From the NCBI GenBank assembly GCA_009746045.1, contig RPFO01001044.1, positions 7,501 through 47,500 on the forward strand: a stretch of 40,000 nt of DNA. Direction: 5' to 3'. The DNA comes from Mesostigma viride (lineage: Eukaryota > Streptophyta > Mesostigmatophyceae > Mesostigmatales > Mesostigmataceae). A program made the position numbers and the translations under genes. The notes beneath the pieces are model-generated. The model was not told the DNA's origin. It saw nothing but the letters and a program-made list of their open reading frames with translations, and did no database searches. Below, one piece after another: positions 21,101 through 30,202 of this stretch (position 1 is the first letter of the stretch; the number at the start of each line of letters is the position of its first letter).

Positions 21101-24100
21101 CAGCTTGACAATGCTCGCGAGGCTGCTGTGGCAGGTGGATGCCGGTGTGGGGAGTGGAGGCGGGGGGGGTGTAGTGATGTCAAACGTGGCTGCTGTGGCA
21201 GATGGGTGGGTGGGTTGTCAGTCATGGGTGGCATTTGGTGGGTGGTGTTTGCTGTGTGGTACTTGGTGGGTGGTACTTGGTGGGTGGCATTTGGTGAGGG
21301 GGGGAAGCGCCCTCTATGCCATGCATTCCATGCCACATGGAATGGAGTGGTCGATGTGGCACTGGGTGGGCGGATGGTGGGTGATGGTGGTGGCCAGGTG
21401 AGCTTTGTCGAGACTACCCCATGCGAGTGTGCTTGCTGTGGCAGGTGGGTGGGGTGTGGAAGATGGGGCAGGTTCCACTAGACTTCTTCACGGCATGATC
21501 GGTATCGTGCAAACATGGCGGATTGGGCAGGTCGGCGGGGTCTTGGTGTTGGTGTTGCTGGCCTGGTCAGCTTTGTTGACAGACAGATGTGTCGTGCAAA
21601 TGTGGCTGCTGTGGCAGTTGGGGTGGAAGTTCAGGGACCAGTGCCACTTGGCAGTTTATCGATATGGGTGCATGGGACCACGAAGGGTCGGATAGAAAGG
21701 TGGGGAGAGGGGGGGGGGAAGCGTAGATAGGCTCTGTCTTCACATGCTGTGCCCTAACATGCTGTGCCCTGATAGGCTCTTCCCTAATAGGATCGGCTGT
21801 GCCCTGATAGGCTCTGCCCTAATAGGATCGGCTGTGCCCTGATAGGCTCTGCCCTAATAGGATCGGCTGTGCCCTGATAGGCTCTGCCCTAATAGGATCG
21901 GCTGTGCCCTGATAGGCTCTGCCCTGATAGGATCGGCTGTGCCCTGATAGGCTCTGCCCTAATAGGATCGGCTGTGCCCTGATAGGCTCTGCCCTAATAG
22001 GATCGGCTGTGCCCTGATAGGCTCTGCCCTAATAGGATCGGCTGTGCCCTGATAGGCTCTGCCCTAATAGGATCGGCTGTGCCCTGATAGGCTCTGCCCT
22101 AATAGGATCGGCTGTGCCCTGATAGGCTCTGCCCTAATAGGATCGGCTGTGCCCTGATAGGCTCTGCCCTGATAGGATCGGCTGTGCCCTGATAGGCTCT
22201 GCCCTAATAGGATCGGCTGTGCCCTGATAGGCTCTGCCCTAATAGGATCGGCTGTGCCCTGATAGGCTCTGCCCTAATAGGATCGGCTGTGCCCTGATAG
22301 GCTCTGCCCTGATAGGATCGGCTGTGCCCTGATAGGCTCTGCCCTAATAGGATCGGCTGTGCCCTGATAGGCTCTGCCCTAATAGGATCGGCTGTGCCCT
22401 GATAGGCTCTGCCCTAATAGGATCGGCTGTGCCCTGATAGGCTCTGCCCTAATAGGATCGGCTGTGCCCTGATAGGCTCTGCCCTAATAGGATCGGCTGT
22501 GCCCTGATAGGCTCTGCCCTAATAGGATCGGCTGTGCCCTGATAGGCTCTGCCCTAATAGGATCGGCTGTGCCCTCACATGCAACCTGTTCCCGTTCCCA
22601 TCGGGAGCCAACTTGCTGCCAAAACTCCTTCCATGCTGGTACCCTGTGCTGCTATCACAGTGACGCGTCTTTCTCTCTGGATTATAACAGTGACTCGTCT
22701 CTCTGTCTCTGGATTATAACAGTGACTCGTCTCTCTCTCTGGATTTTCGTGTCTCTCCCAAAACACACACCACCTGCCTGCCCTCCCCAGCTGGACCGCA
22801 ACGTGCTGCTGGACCCCTCGCGGGGCCTCCTCTCGCGCCCCGTGCTGCAGTCGCTGGCAGAGCAGCTGTCGGTGGACCTGCGACGCGACACACTGCTCAA
22901 GCTCACCTGGCTGCGCGGCGTGGTCGCCTACCTGCGCGTGCGGGCGGACGCACGCGACGATGGGGGGGAGGGGCCCACGGGCACCATGTTTTGCATGAAC
23001 CGGGTGAGGGGGGGGAGGTAGACATATCTTGTTGGACATACCTTGTTGATGGTATTTGGGGCGGGGAGGGCCCCACGGGCAGCATGTTGAGCATGAAGAT
23101 CTTGTCGGATATACCTTGTTGATGATATTGTGGGGGGGGGCTAAACACGGGCACCGTGTTTAGCATGAGCCGGGGGAGGGGGAGGGGGGCAGATAGACAC
23201 ATGTGGTTGATAAGAAGGATGGGGCGTGGTGGTCATGTTCTGCATGAGCATAACGCGGGTGAGGGAGTTGGGAGGGAGGGTGGATGTATCTTGACTGTAG
23301 ATGTTTTCTTCGAGGGTCTAGGGGAGGGCTGGATGAATAACTGTCGGCGATGGGGGGAACAGGACGAGTTCTGTATGCAGGGCCAGCGAGGAAGGGTGTT
23401 GAATGGATCATAACTAGATTGCGCCTTGTGTTGTCTAGTTGATATCGCGCCTTTTATCAACTGTTGTTTGGTGGCAGTTTGGTGCCCTGGGGAGGGCATT
23501 CAGTAGAAAGCATGACGTTATACAATTTTTTGTCTGGGGTTTTGGAGGAAGTCCTTGGCTGAGCCTTTGGTGATCATGGGGGGGGGGCTGGGATTACTTT
23601 GGGTGCCATATCCTGCACGCAGCGTGGGGGGGAAGGAACAGACCTTGTTGCACAGTGTCAATGAGACAACCGGCGCGGTCCAGAGTGTGGTTCAAGGAGT
23701 TGGCTTTCTAAAGCTAATTACCCAGACCTCGCTTCTGTTTGAATGGAGCTGTAGTACGTCACTGGTTTGATGAGATTGCACTTTTCATTTTCTCTCCCAT
23801 GGTTAGGGTAGACCTAGCATGTTGTGTGTAGCAGCAAGAATCTGTTGTACCGCGAGGCTGCCGTGCAAACTCCATTTTTTCCTCCTAACCAACACCTGCC
23901 CTGCCCTAATCGGACTACCCCAAGCCTGCCCTGCTTGTCTGCATCCATCGCCGTGCTGTGATACCCCTGGGCGTGATCAGGTGCTCACCAACTTGAAGTC
24001 CACAGAGAACAACGACGCTGCAGCAGCGGCGGGTGCGTCCCTCATGGAGCAGCACAAGGCCGCAATCGCGGCCGCAAAGCAGTTGTATGACCATCTGTGG

Positions 24101-24187
24101 ACGGCACAGCGGGGAAGCCCCAAGCAGGCAGCCCCAGTGGAGGCCCCTCCGGCCCCGGCATCGTCAATGTGGTTAGGATTCTTTTGA
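14764..24187 (+). CDS. EDC4: mRNA-decapping scaffold, EDC4/Ge-1/VARICOSE family, 5 exons
   Basis: Family members scaffold the DCP1-DCP2 decapping enzyme in cytoplasmic P-bodies. I join 14764-15179, 17029-18128, 19405-20730, 22791-23003 and 23981-24187, all GT-AG with matching phases. The first two exons give long coiled coil ([20 protein letters not shown]; repeated [10 protein letters not shown]-type heptads). Exon 3 is a Ser/Ala/Pro/Gly linker with RQGSGE repeats. The C-terminal domain is diagnostic: [20 protein letters not shown] and LAWLLWQ, then [28 protein letters not shown] and KLTWLR, matching the helical C-terminal repeat region of plant VARICOSE and animal EDC4. Two poly-G runs in exon 3 each need one more G to keep frame; with them the protein is 1087 residues. 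No WD40 domain is visible upstream, which is odd for the family. Confidence 0.85.
15186..15882 (+). other. EDC4-like intron 1, 5' part
   Basis: Plain intron sequence with a short (GATGAT)n at about 15,546-15,563. I see no gene or other repeat. Confidence 0.6.
15883..16862. repeat. 8-bp CCCCTCAT array, about 120 copies
   Basis: Nearly pure (CCCCTCAT)n with occasional 7-bp CCCTCAT slips and a few substitutions near 16,750-16,790. It lies in intron 1 of the EDC4-like gene, ending about 165 bp before the exon 2 acceptor. It is open in every plus frame as a result, and the long LIPSSPHP-type frame is not a gene. Confidence 0.97.
17029..18128 (+). CDS. EDC4: EDC4-like exon 2 (coiled coil)
   Basis: The acceptor is CCCCCGCCAG|C and the donor CCAGCAG|GTCAGT. 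It codes residues 139-506, almost entirely predicted coiled coil with Ala, Glu, Gln and Met/Val heptads. An internal duplication, [20 protein letters not shown], marks the middle. Joining to exon 1 makes an Asn codon (AA|C) and a continuous heptad run into [10 protein letters not shown]. Confidence 0.85.
18200..18355. repeat. AT-rich TACTACTATA / TATATA stretch
   Basis: A low-complexity run of TACTAC and TATATA units in EDC4-like intron 2, including a long alternating AT segment at 18,252-18,270 that can fold on itself (GCTGTTATATATATATATATAACAGT is split by position, not pure). Confidence 0.7.
18484..18655. repeat. 44-bp minisatellite, about 4 copies
   Basis: The unit contains GAACCAGGACGGATCAATCG then GCTGAAAAAAGCAAGCGTGA. 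Copies are nearly identical (one CAGGAC to CACGAC change). It lies in EDC4-like intron 2. Confidence 0.95.
19229..19320. repeat. telomere-like TTTAGGG motif and (ACCCTGTTTACCTTGTTT) repeat
   Basis: TTTTAGGGTTTAGGGTTT at 19227-19244 is two plant-type telomere units. It is followed by a degenerate array of ACCCTGTTT and ACCTTGTTT to 19,316. It is interstitial, in EDC4-like intron 2, about 90 bp before the exon 3 acceptor. Confidence 0.8.
19405..20730 (+). CDS. EDC4: EDC4-like exon 3, with two poly-G frame breaks
   Basis: The acceptor ACACGTTCAG|GC is the only nearby site in phase with exon 2. The donor is CTGTGGCAG|GTGGGC. The exon codes a disordered Ala/Pro/Ser linker with repeats [21 protein letters not shown] and HQGSGE, then the start of the conserved C-terminal domain ([12 protein letters not shown]). 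The frame breaks at the G10 run 20214-20223 and the G12 run 20324-20335. One extra G in each restores a continuous frame, which fits homopolymer miscounts better than true mutation. Confidence 0.8.
20811..21041. repeat. (GGTG)n array
   Basis: About 57 GGTG units with one slip near 20906. It lies in EDC4-like intron 3, starting about 80 bp after the exon 3 donor. It is open in all plus frames, with no gene implied. Confidence 0.97.
21090..21625 (+). repeat. decayed tandem copies of the EDC4-like exon 3 donor
   Basis: The real junction reads GTGGCTGCTGTGGCAG|GTGG. Near copies occur at about 21,120-21,138 (GGCTGCTGTGGCAGGTGG, preceded by a CGTTCCAGCTTGACAATGCT block that matches the exon's last 45 bp), 21,187-21,204, 21,430-21,450 and 21,600-21,622. 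Some keep the GT, others do not. Confidence 0.75.
21756..22577. repeat. 35-bp array, about 23 copies
   Basis: The unit is GATAGGCTCTGCCCTAATAG followed by GATCGGCTGTGCCCT. The two halves are related (GCCCTGATAGG, GCCCTAATAGG). A GATAG variant of the second half recurs at about 21,925, 22,170 and 22,310, hinting at higher-order duplication. It lies in EDC4-like intron 3, upstream of the exon 4 acceptor. Confidence 0.97.
22791..23003 (+). CDS. EDC4: EDC4-like exon 4
   Basis: The acceptor is CCCTCCCCAG|CTG and the donor ATGAACCGG|GTGAGG, both phase 0. It codes 71 residues with [20 protein letters not shown] and [17 protein letters not shown], the most conserved stretch of the family. In plants this reads roughly 'LS-VLLSLLQQLACDISKDT-RKLAWM'. 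The last part ([19 protein letters not shown]) is a lineage-specific insert. Confidence 0.9.
23004..23265 (+). repeat. decayed tandem copies of the EDC4-like exon 4 donor
   Basis: The exon's last bases CACGGGCACCATGTTTTGCA plus TGAACCGGGTGAGG recur at about 23,068-23,100 (CACGGGCAGCATGTTGAGCA), 23,144-23,178 (CACGGGCACCGTGTTTAGCA) and 23,235-23,262 (CATGTTCTGCATGAGC, then CGGGTGAGG). Each is followed by a CTTGTTGATGRTAT or TGGTTGATAAG block. Confidence 0.8.
23266..23980 (+). other. EDC4-like intron 4, remaining part
   Basis: It contains one copy of the dispersed 20-mer (23662-23681). I see no other feature. Confidence 0.6.
23981..24187 (+). CDS. EDC4: EDC4-like exon 5 (last)
   Basis: The acceptor is GCGTGATCAG|GTG, phase 0. 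It codes [11 protein letters not shown], an Ala run, then the helix [20 protein letters not shown] and a Pro-rich tail ending SSMWLGFF, stop TGA at 24185-24187. It corresponds to the final helix of the C-terminal domain. Confidence 0.85.
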   Translation: MLTNLKSTENNDAAAAAGASLMEQHKAAIAAAKQLYDHLWTAQRGSPKQAAPVEAPPAPASSMWLGFF

Positions 24188-26134
24188 GAACACTTGGATC
24201 CGTTGTCGTTCTTCGTGAATGAGGGACTTTCGCCAGATTCATATACACCGTAAAGTTATCAACACTACAGGGCCAGAATCCAGATACTTATGCCTTAACT
24301 CTTCAACCGTCTGGACTGGAACCACCGAAACGGACTGAGTTTGGGTATCTTTGTGCGCCTGAGAGTAACTAGCCAAATAACATTTTCTGGCCCACCCTTG
24401 GAACCAAGCATGCTTTTATATCAAATAATGTTTGGGAAATTTGGTTGGTCACATATCTATGCCCCATGCATGCTATAAATAGCACCCCCCCCAGGGGGGT
24501 ACGGTGCACATGGGGTTGGAGACATATATAATGCATTATAGACCATTTACACAAATCAGGTGGCCCTGGCCTTTTAAAGGCAGTTTATTAGAATCACAGG
24601 CATGCCATCAATGCATTCACAGCATGAAATGTCACAGAACTGCACATGCTAGCTAGCAAACAGCCCAAAATAGCTCAGACCGTTATAACGGTGCAAGCTA
24701 TTTTGGGACGGTTGCTAGAACTGCCGTATAGGTTTCCTATCCCAAAGTGGCACAAAACAACAACTAGATGGCCACAAAAGCAATGCCAACACCATGTCCA
24801 GCATATAAGACACAAGCTCATGCTATACAATAGGTGTAAGGCTCATATCAAGGCCTAAAGCGCGCGTACAAAGGGTGGCAAGGAGCTACATCACTAACAC
24901 ACCCAATGAACGACAAAACACCTCTATGTTCTTGGAAACATGAATAAAACAATAGGAATAAGTTGGTATAATGCTCCCATGCAAACAGGTTATGGGTATC
25001 TCCACGATTTTCACATGCAATGGATGCAAAACAAGAAGGTGGGCGTTGGCCAGCAAAACAAGAAGCCACGCCTAACACTGGTCAGAAAAGAACTTGTCTC
25101 GGGGTGCTTGACCAAGGAAAAGCATTGGGTAATCAACGTTACCATATTAGTGACCGATAACAATCGTTACCTCGCTATTTCCGTTGCAGCATCAGCTAAC
25201 GGTGACCAAACATGGTCCAAAATCTGCTTGACCTGATGGTATTCCCCAACCATGACAAGCCGATGCGTAGAGGCAGCAAAACAACAAAAAGACAATCACA
25301 ACCCCTCGGTAATAACTCTGATATTATCTTCAAACGATAATACAACTATATACGGCTAATAGAACACGCTTGGAGGCTAGAACGTACCAGGTCGGTACAG
25401 CAGATTACCTTTCTTGCGCGAGCCAGCACGCCAGAGTAATGGACGTAGCCTCGAGCCTTTACTGGCTGCCAATGCTAATAAATCTTTTGGGAACAACGTA
25501 CTAAATTGATCGATGCGCAGATGTCTGGGAAAATTCGGCCTAGCAACATGCAGCACTCGCACCATCACTGCCTGGCCGCTAACGTCATTTGCTGCGCCGA
25601 CCAGCACCCCGAGACCCATCTACGTACCTCCGAACCTTCCATGGCTAGGGATATTCAATTTTTAGGATCTAAGAATCATGCCTACAAAATTTGAGTCCAA
25701 TACGTCAAGCCATTCTCTCGTACCAGTGAGTTCTTTGCACCGCCATAGCCGTGCGCGTCAATATTTTTCCTGCACGTCGGTCCCGTTGGACCATGGTACC
25801 CCCCTAACTTTGCTCAAGCATATCTCCCTGGCCAGGTGTCCAAAGTACGGTCTGAAGTGCTCTACGGAAAGCTGACGTCTAGATCTTTCGATCCCCCCAG
25901 GTTTGACCGTTAAATTATTATTGGCGCGGCGCCTGGTAGGCGCACAAACTCAGTCCGTTAGAGTGGTAGGACTTCAACTGGTACCACGAAAACGGCGCGA
26001 GAACGGTTTAAGAGTTAATGCCATCGCTGAATGAGAACAATTGGAACAGATATCAATATTAATTAAATTTGATCAGTTGTCTCACTTAACTCATAGTCCA
26101 GAAACAGTTCCATATACAGCACTATTTGACTCCC
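24188..26134. other. intergenic, no gene seen
   Basis: This covers the 3' flank of the EDC4-like gene and AT-richer spacer. Short frames here lack conserved motifs. It contains a 44-bp compound palindrome at 24,664-24,707. I found no tRNA or rRNA gene. Confidence 0.5.
24664..24707. repeat. 44-bp compound palindrome
   Basis: Outer arms CCCAAAATAGCT (24664-24675) and AGCTATTTTGGG (24696-24707) enclose an inner perfect palindrome ACCGTTATAACGGT (24679-24692), separated by 3-nt unpaired spacers. It would form a long stem with one internal loop. Confidence 0.9.
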
Positions 26135-26172
26135 GGTGGCGCGGCGCCCGATTCCCGGAGCGCCGCGCCACC
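26135..26172. repeat. GC-rich 13-bp stem hairpin
   Basis: GGTGGCGCGGCGC, a 12-nt loop, then its exact reverse complement. The related sequence GGCGCGGCGCC occurs at about 25,924-25,934. The pair could mark the ends or a unit of a small element; no target duplication was found. Confidence 0.85.
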
Positions 26173-26757
26173 CGTGACAGAGGGAAGTTGTCCGGTGGGT
26201 CTGGGAACACTTAGGGACGAAGGTGATGCATAGGTTTGGGGGTGATATAATTTGCCATAGCCTGGTAAATGGTAATTACAACATGTATTGAGACGTACAG
26301 TATCACGTGACTTTGGCGGGAAATTTTCACTCGCGTGCGCGTAACTAGATATGGCTGCTAGAGTGCCGCGTTATCAAGGAAATTTTGTGTCTCTCGGCTT
26401 GCAACGGTTCAGAATGTTGCTCAGAATGATTATGCATGATTTTCGTAGGTAAGTAAGTAAGAACTTGCGTGTCATGCGCAAAGGCATGTCACGGAGTACT
26501 ATGCTAATCTCATTAGAAAAATAAGTACACAAAAGTTTAAACAAATATCGTCTGCATAATCCCCCAGCCGTTAAGCACTAGATGGGGATGTAATCCTCAT
26601 CCGAGCTGTCCTCTAAGTACTGTAATGGCAGACGAGGCGGTAGTGTAGCGGCTATCCTCAGGACCAATAACCTCCACCTGCGGACTTCTACCCTGGCTAG
26701 CAACGGGCCACGGGGCCCGTGGGGAGAAAACAGGTTTCTTTCGTAGGTCAGGGGTGG
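26173..26757. other. intergenic, no gene seen
   Basis: Spacer before the small LINE insertion. A stretch at 26,630-26,700 faintly resembles the 5' half of a tRNA but has no acceptor or T arm. Confidence 0.5.
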
Positions 26758-27011
26758 CCAGATGGATAAAATTAAATTAAATTAAATTATAACATGTCTT
26801 CGTTGGGAGATCATGTAGCACACATTCCAGGTTGGATGGGTGGTGTGGAGGAAGCCGCGTAATCGAACTAACCTAACTCTAAGCTAGATCTAGTCTATAA
26901 AAGCCTATCTACGCTACTCATCAAAACGACTCCTCCTAGCTCTTGGGGGGAGGCGGCTTGCCCACAGGGGCTGGCGTGTGAGCCTTGACAATCTCAAGAT
27001 CCAGATGGATA
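26758..27011 (-). mobile_element. 5'-truncated LINE copy (232 bp) with 11-bp target-site duplication
   Basis: CCAGATGGATA occurs at 26758-26768 and again at 27001-27011. Between them lies a LINE 3' end in minus orientation: a (TTTAA)n tail (26769-26789), the 3' UTR shared with LINE-A and LINE-B (TATAACATG, GTTGGGAGATCATGTAGCAC, GGAAGCCGCG), and the last codons of ORF2 (PAPVGKPPPPK). The 5' end is cut within the codons just before that motif. The tail repeat rather than poly(A), plus the duplication, shows target-primed insertion. Confidence 0.92.
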
Positions 27012-27427
27012 GCATTGGTATAATACAGGTAGGAAATGGCTGCTTTCTTGGTCGTCAGTACCAGATGAGTAACGGCACATGTGTCACATTTCGATTTTCT
27101 TCTTATGGCCCGGCAGTCTGCGCCAGCCCGGGCACCCAGTTTTGGTACGGGACATCCGCAGCAGCGTCCCTGCGAATTCGGATGCGTTTGTAGGTCATCT
27201 TTGCACAGAACATCAACCTGGCAATCATGGCGGATGCATTAATTCATTATGCGGCTATGGCGGCCTATTAGCTATATTATGGCGGCCCCTTAGTTGGGTC
27301 CAGCTCCGAGACAGCATGGTGGTGCCGGTACGTGCCCTTGGTGCACCTATAGCAAGTGTTGCTTACATTCCACTCTTGCAGGAAGTAGCCCAGAATGTAT
27401 TAAAAGCCATAATTGCCTCTTCTCCGG
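27012..27427. other. host sequence between LINE copies, no gene seen
   Basis: About 400 bp with CATGGCGGATG and TATGGCGGC repeats at about 27,226-27,290. A short open frame has no recognisable family. Confidence 0.5.
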
Positions 27428-27466
27428 GATGTTAAAAAAATTAAATCAAATTATAACATGCATCCG

Positions 27467-29235
27467 TTGGGAGACAGAGTGAGATCGTACGTTATACGCG
27501 TTATACGGTCACGGTGGAGTATAATGTATAATACGGTATAATACGGTATAATACGGTATTATACGTTTTCGTACGGACACACTCAGAATACTCTGATTTT
27601 ACACATTTTAAGACACCCACCATCAATCCACATACATGTTTTTAACACTGTTTTGGACATAATCCAAGGTTGCCCTACCCTCGGCTATACTCTATACGGT
27701 GGATATTGTGGACACGATCGATGTATTGCATGTAATACTGAGAATGTAAACGTGCGCATGCATAATTGTGTGTATGTGTATATATGTGGCTTTATATTGG
27801 TTATGTTTACTTGGGTGCCTTCACTTTGATGCAAGTAATTATATATTTTAATATATATATGTGGCTGTGCATGCACGCAAATACTACAGTAGTATACAAT
27901 TAATGCATGTAGTATGTTTGCATGGTGCGATGCTATGTGAATATACTGAGCTGCATGTGACTACAGGTGTGTGACTCGTGGTGTGCATTAATTAATTAAT
28001 TAACTGAATTAATTAATTAATATTAATTAATCTCGTGTCCCCGTTGGGGAACCACGGAGGCTAAACAGGTGGGGATGTGATAAGTAACTCACATATTCTC
28101 ACCTTCCATACAACAACCTTGTTTTCCAGCAGGCTGAAGAGCATGACAGGCGTCTATGAGCTCGCCAGCTCCTTGCAACGGTGATGCCGCTCCCAGGCAG
28201 CTAGGGTCCTTGACTACGCAATATAGAATGTCTACCGTGTGAAAACCTCCATACAGGAAGCGTAGCAAAGCCAGATAACTGCCCGATCAATTCTGGGTAG
28301 CTTTAGGAAGCATGGCATACGCAGCGTAAGGAAAACCATTGAAAGCTGCGGAAAATCTGATAGCACAACTGCAACAAGTGGAGAACAAAATAGCAAGAAA
28401 AACCCAGAAACGGCGCAAAAAGTTTCATGCCAGGTTCATTAAGAGCGCAAACAGACTGGGCGGTGACATGCGGCAAAACAACGTACCACGGCCGGCATTA
28501 TTTCCTACCCAGGCGCGCAAGAAAAGCCAGCCAGCCATGGATGGATTAACCGCGGATCGCGCAGGCCTGAACGAGATCATTTTAGAAATGACAGGAAATG
28601 GCCGCAGATCGAAGATGCTTAGGTTATTTTCATGGTGTCCGTTACTAAACGGCTCTTGCTGCATCAAACTAACCCACGAATGTCGAGTTCTACCGTCGCA
28701 GGCACACATGCTAGATTATTCATCGCGGCCAAATTGACGTTGGATGAGACCCCCGTCCAAATCTGTACCAACAAAGGCAGCGAATTTGCAAATAGTGCAG
28801 ATCTTGCTATGAAACATCATAATAGAACATCACTTTTAACCATCGGCTTAATTTTTTCGCCTGTCGCCCGCCGGATTAGCCATATTTTAACGGAACGCAC
28901 GTCGCCATGGCCACCTCCGCACGGTGCGCGCACTGTGCACCACAATGTCAAAATAAGATCGCGTCGAATTGTGAAAGTTCAGACGGGTCAGTACTTATAG
29001 TAGAGATACGAAATCTGTGGCTTCAAATCGTTGCCCTGTCGTTCTGGCATCCTAGCCGCGCAAAACGTAAAAAAAACGCGGAAAACACGGCATTATACGG
29101 TATTATACGGTATTATACGTCATTATGCGCTAAAACGTATTACGTATGAAAAATCATACGCTAAAAGCCAGCGTATTACGTATTATACCGTATTATACCG
29201 TATTATACGGCGTATGATCTCACTCTGTTGGGAGA
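27467..29235. mobile_element. hAT-type non-autonomous DNA transposon, 1753 bp (27475-29227)
   Basis: The 8-bp target duplication TTGGGAGA lies at 27467-27474 and 29228-29235. The ends are CAGAGTGAGATC (27475) and its exact reverse complement (ending 29227), a 12-bp perfect terminal inverted repeat. An 8-bp duplication with CAGNG ends is the hAT pattern. The subterminal 100-150 bp at both ends are packed with TATTATACGG/CCGTATAATA iterons, which may bind transposase. The interior has an AT-rich TTAATTAA stretch (27,989-28,032) and short frames with no recognisable transposase, so I take it as non-autonomous. Confidence 0.9.
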
Positions 29236-29338
29236 TCATGTGGCACATATTCCATGATGGATGGGTGGAGTGGAGGAAGCCGCGTAATCGAACCGTAACC
29301 TAACTCTAAGCTATCTAGTCTAGACAATCCTAACTACA

Positions 29339-29560
29339 CTACTCATCAAAACGCCTCCTCCGCTTGGGGGGAGGTGGCTTGCCCACAGGGGCTGGCGTGT
29401 GATCGAGCCTTGACAATCTTCTGCCACCGCGTCGTGTTCCGCATGGCAGTCCAAAGAAGGGAGAGAGAGTGGATGCGGTGTTCAAACTGGGCTGGGACCA
29501 CTAGGTTGGCCAGCCAGCAACATCTGGATGTAGTTCGTGGCATGTTTCCCTACCCTTTTG
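29339..29560 (-). pseudogene. LINE-A ORF2 C-terminal fragment
   Basis: On the minus strand, ANLVVPAQFEHRIHSLSL and TRWQKIVKA lead into a region that, after a small indel, would give PAPVGKPPPPKRR and a stop at 29339-29341. The same end (FEHRIHSLSL, RWKAIVQAHTPAPVGKPP) is intact in LINE-B at about 30,203-30,345, which shows it is the true ORF2 C-terminus. Here the frame is broken by a 3-4 bp difference around GCTCGATCACACG. Confidence 0.8.
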
Positions 29561-30202
29561 GGAATGCCCTTGGGGCCAGGCCAGGTCAAAATATGCCGCC
29601 CTGGCTAGCTGGCCAAGCTGCTGGGGGGCGGCCAGACCAAGGGCGGTGTCGACCTGGCTGGTGCGAGCAACCATATTGGTCTAAGCTATCTACAAATTAA
29701 CAATCCTACTCCATGATATCTATGGTGCCCGCGCTACCCTAGGGATCTTGTCGAGCATGCTTCCCACGTGAGCAAACGCACTGCTTCCCGGCCCACTGGA
29801 GGGGGGTTGTTGTCCTCTATGACCTGGGCCCATGCACTTCGCCTTGTCCATCATCTTTTTCCAAATCATGGAGAGTCCTAGGCCCCCCATGTCCTCTACG
29901 AGCTGCTATTTGAAGGTGCGGGCCTTGTGCATGGCGTCGAACCTGGCTGCCGGGGCCCAGCGGCCACGTGAAGAGGTGCCTGCCCGGCTGAGCGGGGCGC
30001 GCGCAGCCCTGCGGAGGGGCCACGTGAGGTGTCTACCTGGTTGGCATTAAATTAAATTAAATTAAATCAAATTATAACATGACTCCGTTGGGAGATCATG
30101 TAGCACATATTCCCGTGGATGGATGGAGGGAGGGGGGGGCAAAGCCGCGAAACCGAACTAATCTAACTCTAAGCTAATCTAAGCTAGAAAACCCTACTTA
30201 TT

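Noticed and set aside
25940-25990. Second tRNA-like stretch near GTCCGTTAGAGTGGTAGGAC
   Set aside because: Stems do not close into a cloverleaf and there is no TTCGA box.
26630-26700. tRNA-like stretch (GGTAGTGTAGCGGCTATCC)
   Set aside because: No T arm, acceptor stem or anticodon loop could be paired.
28339-29000. Integrase-like motif (CTNKGSEFAN) in the hAT-type element
   Set aside because: It resembles a retroviral-type integrase box, but the key Asp is absent and no other integrase motif is in register. Chance or deep decay.
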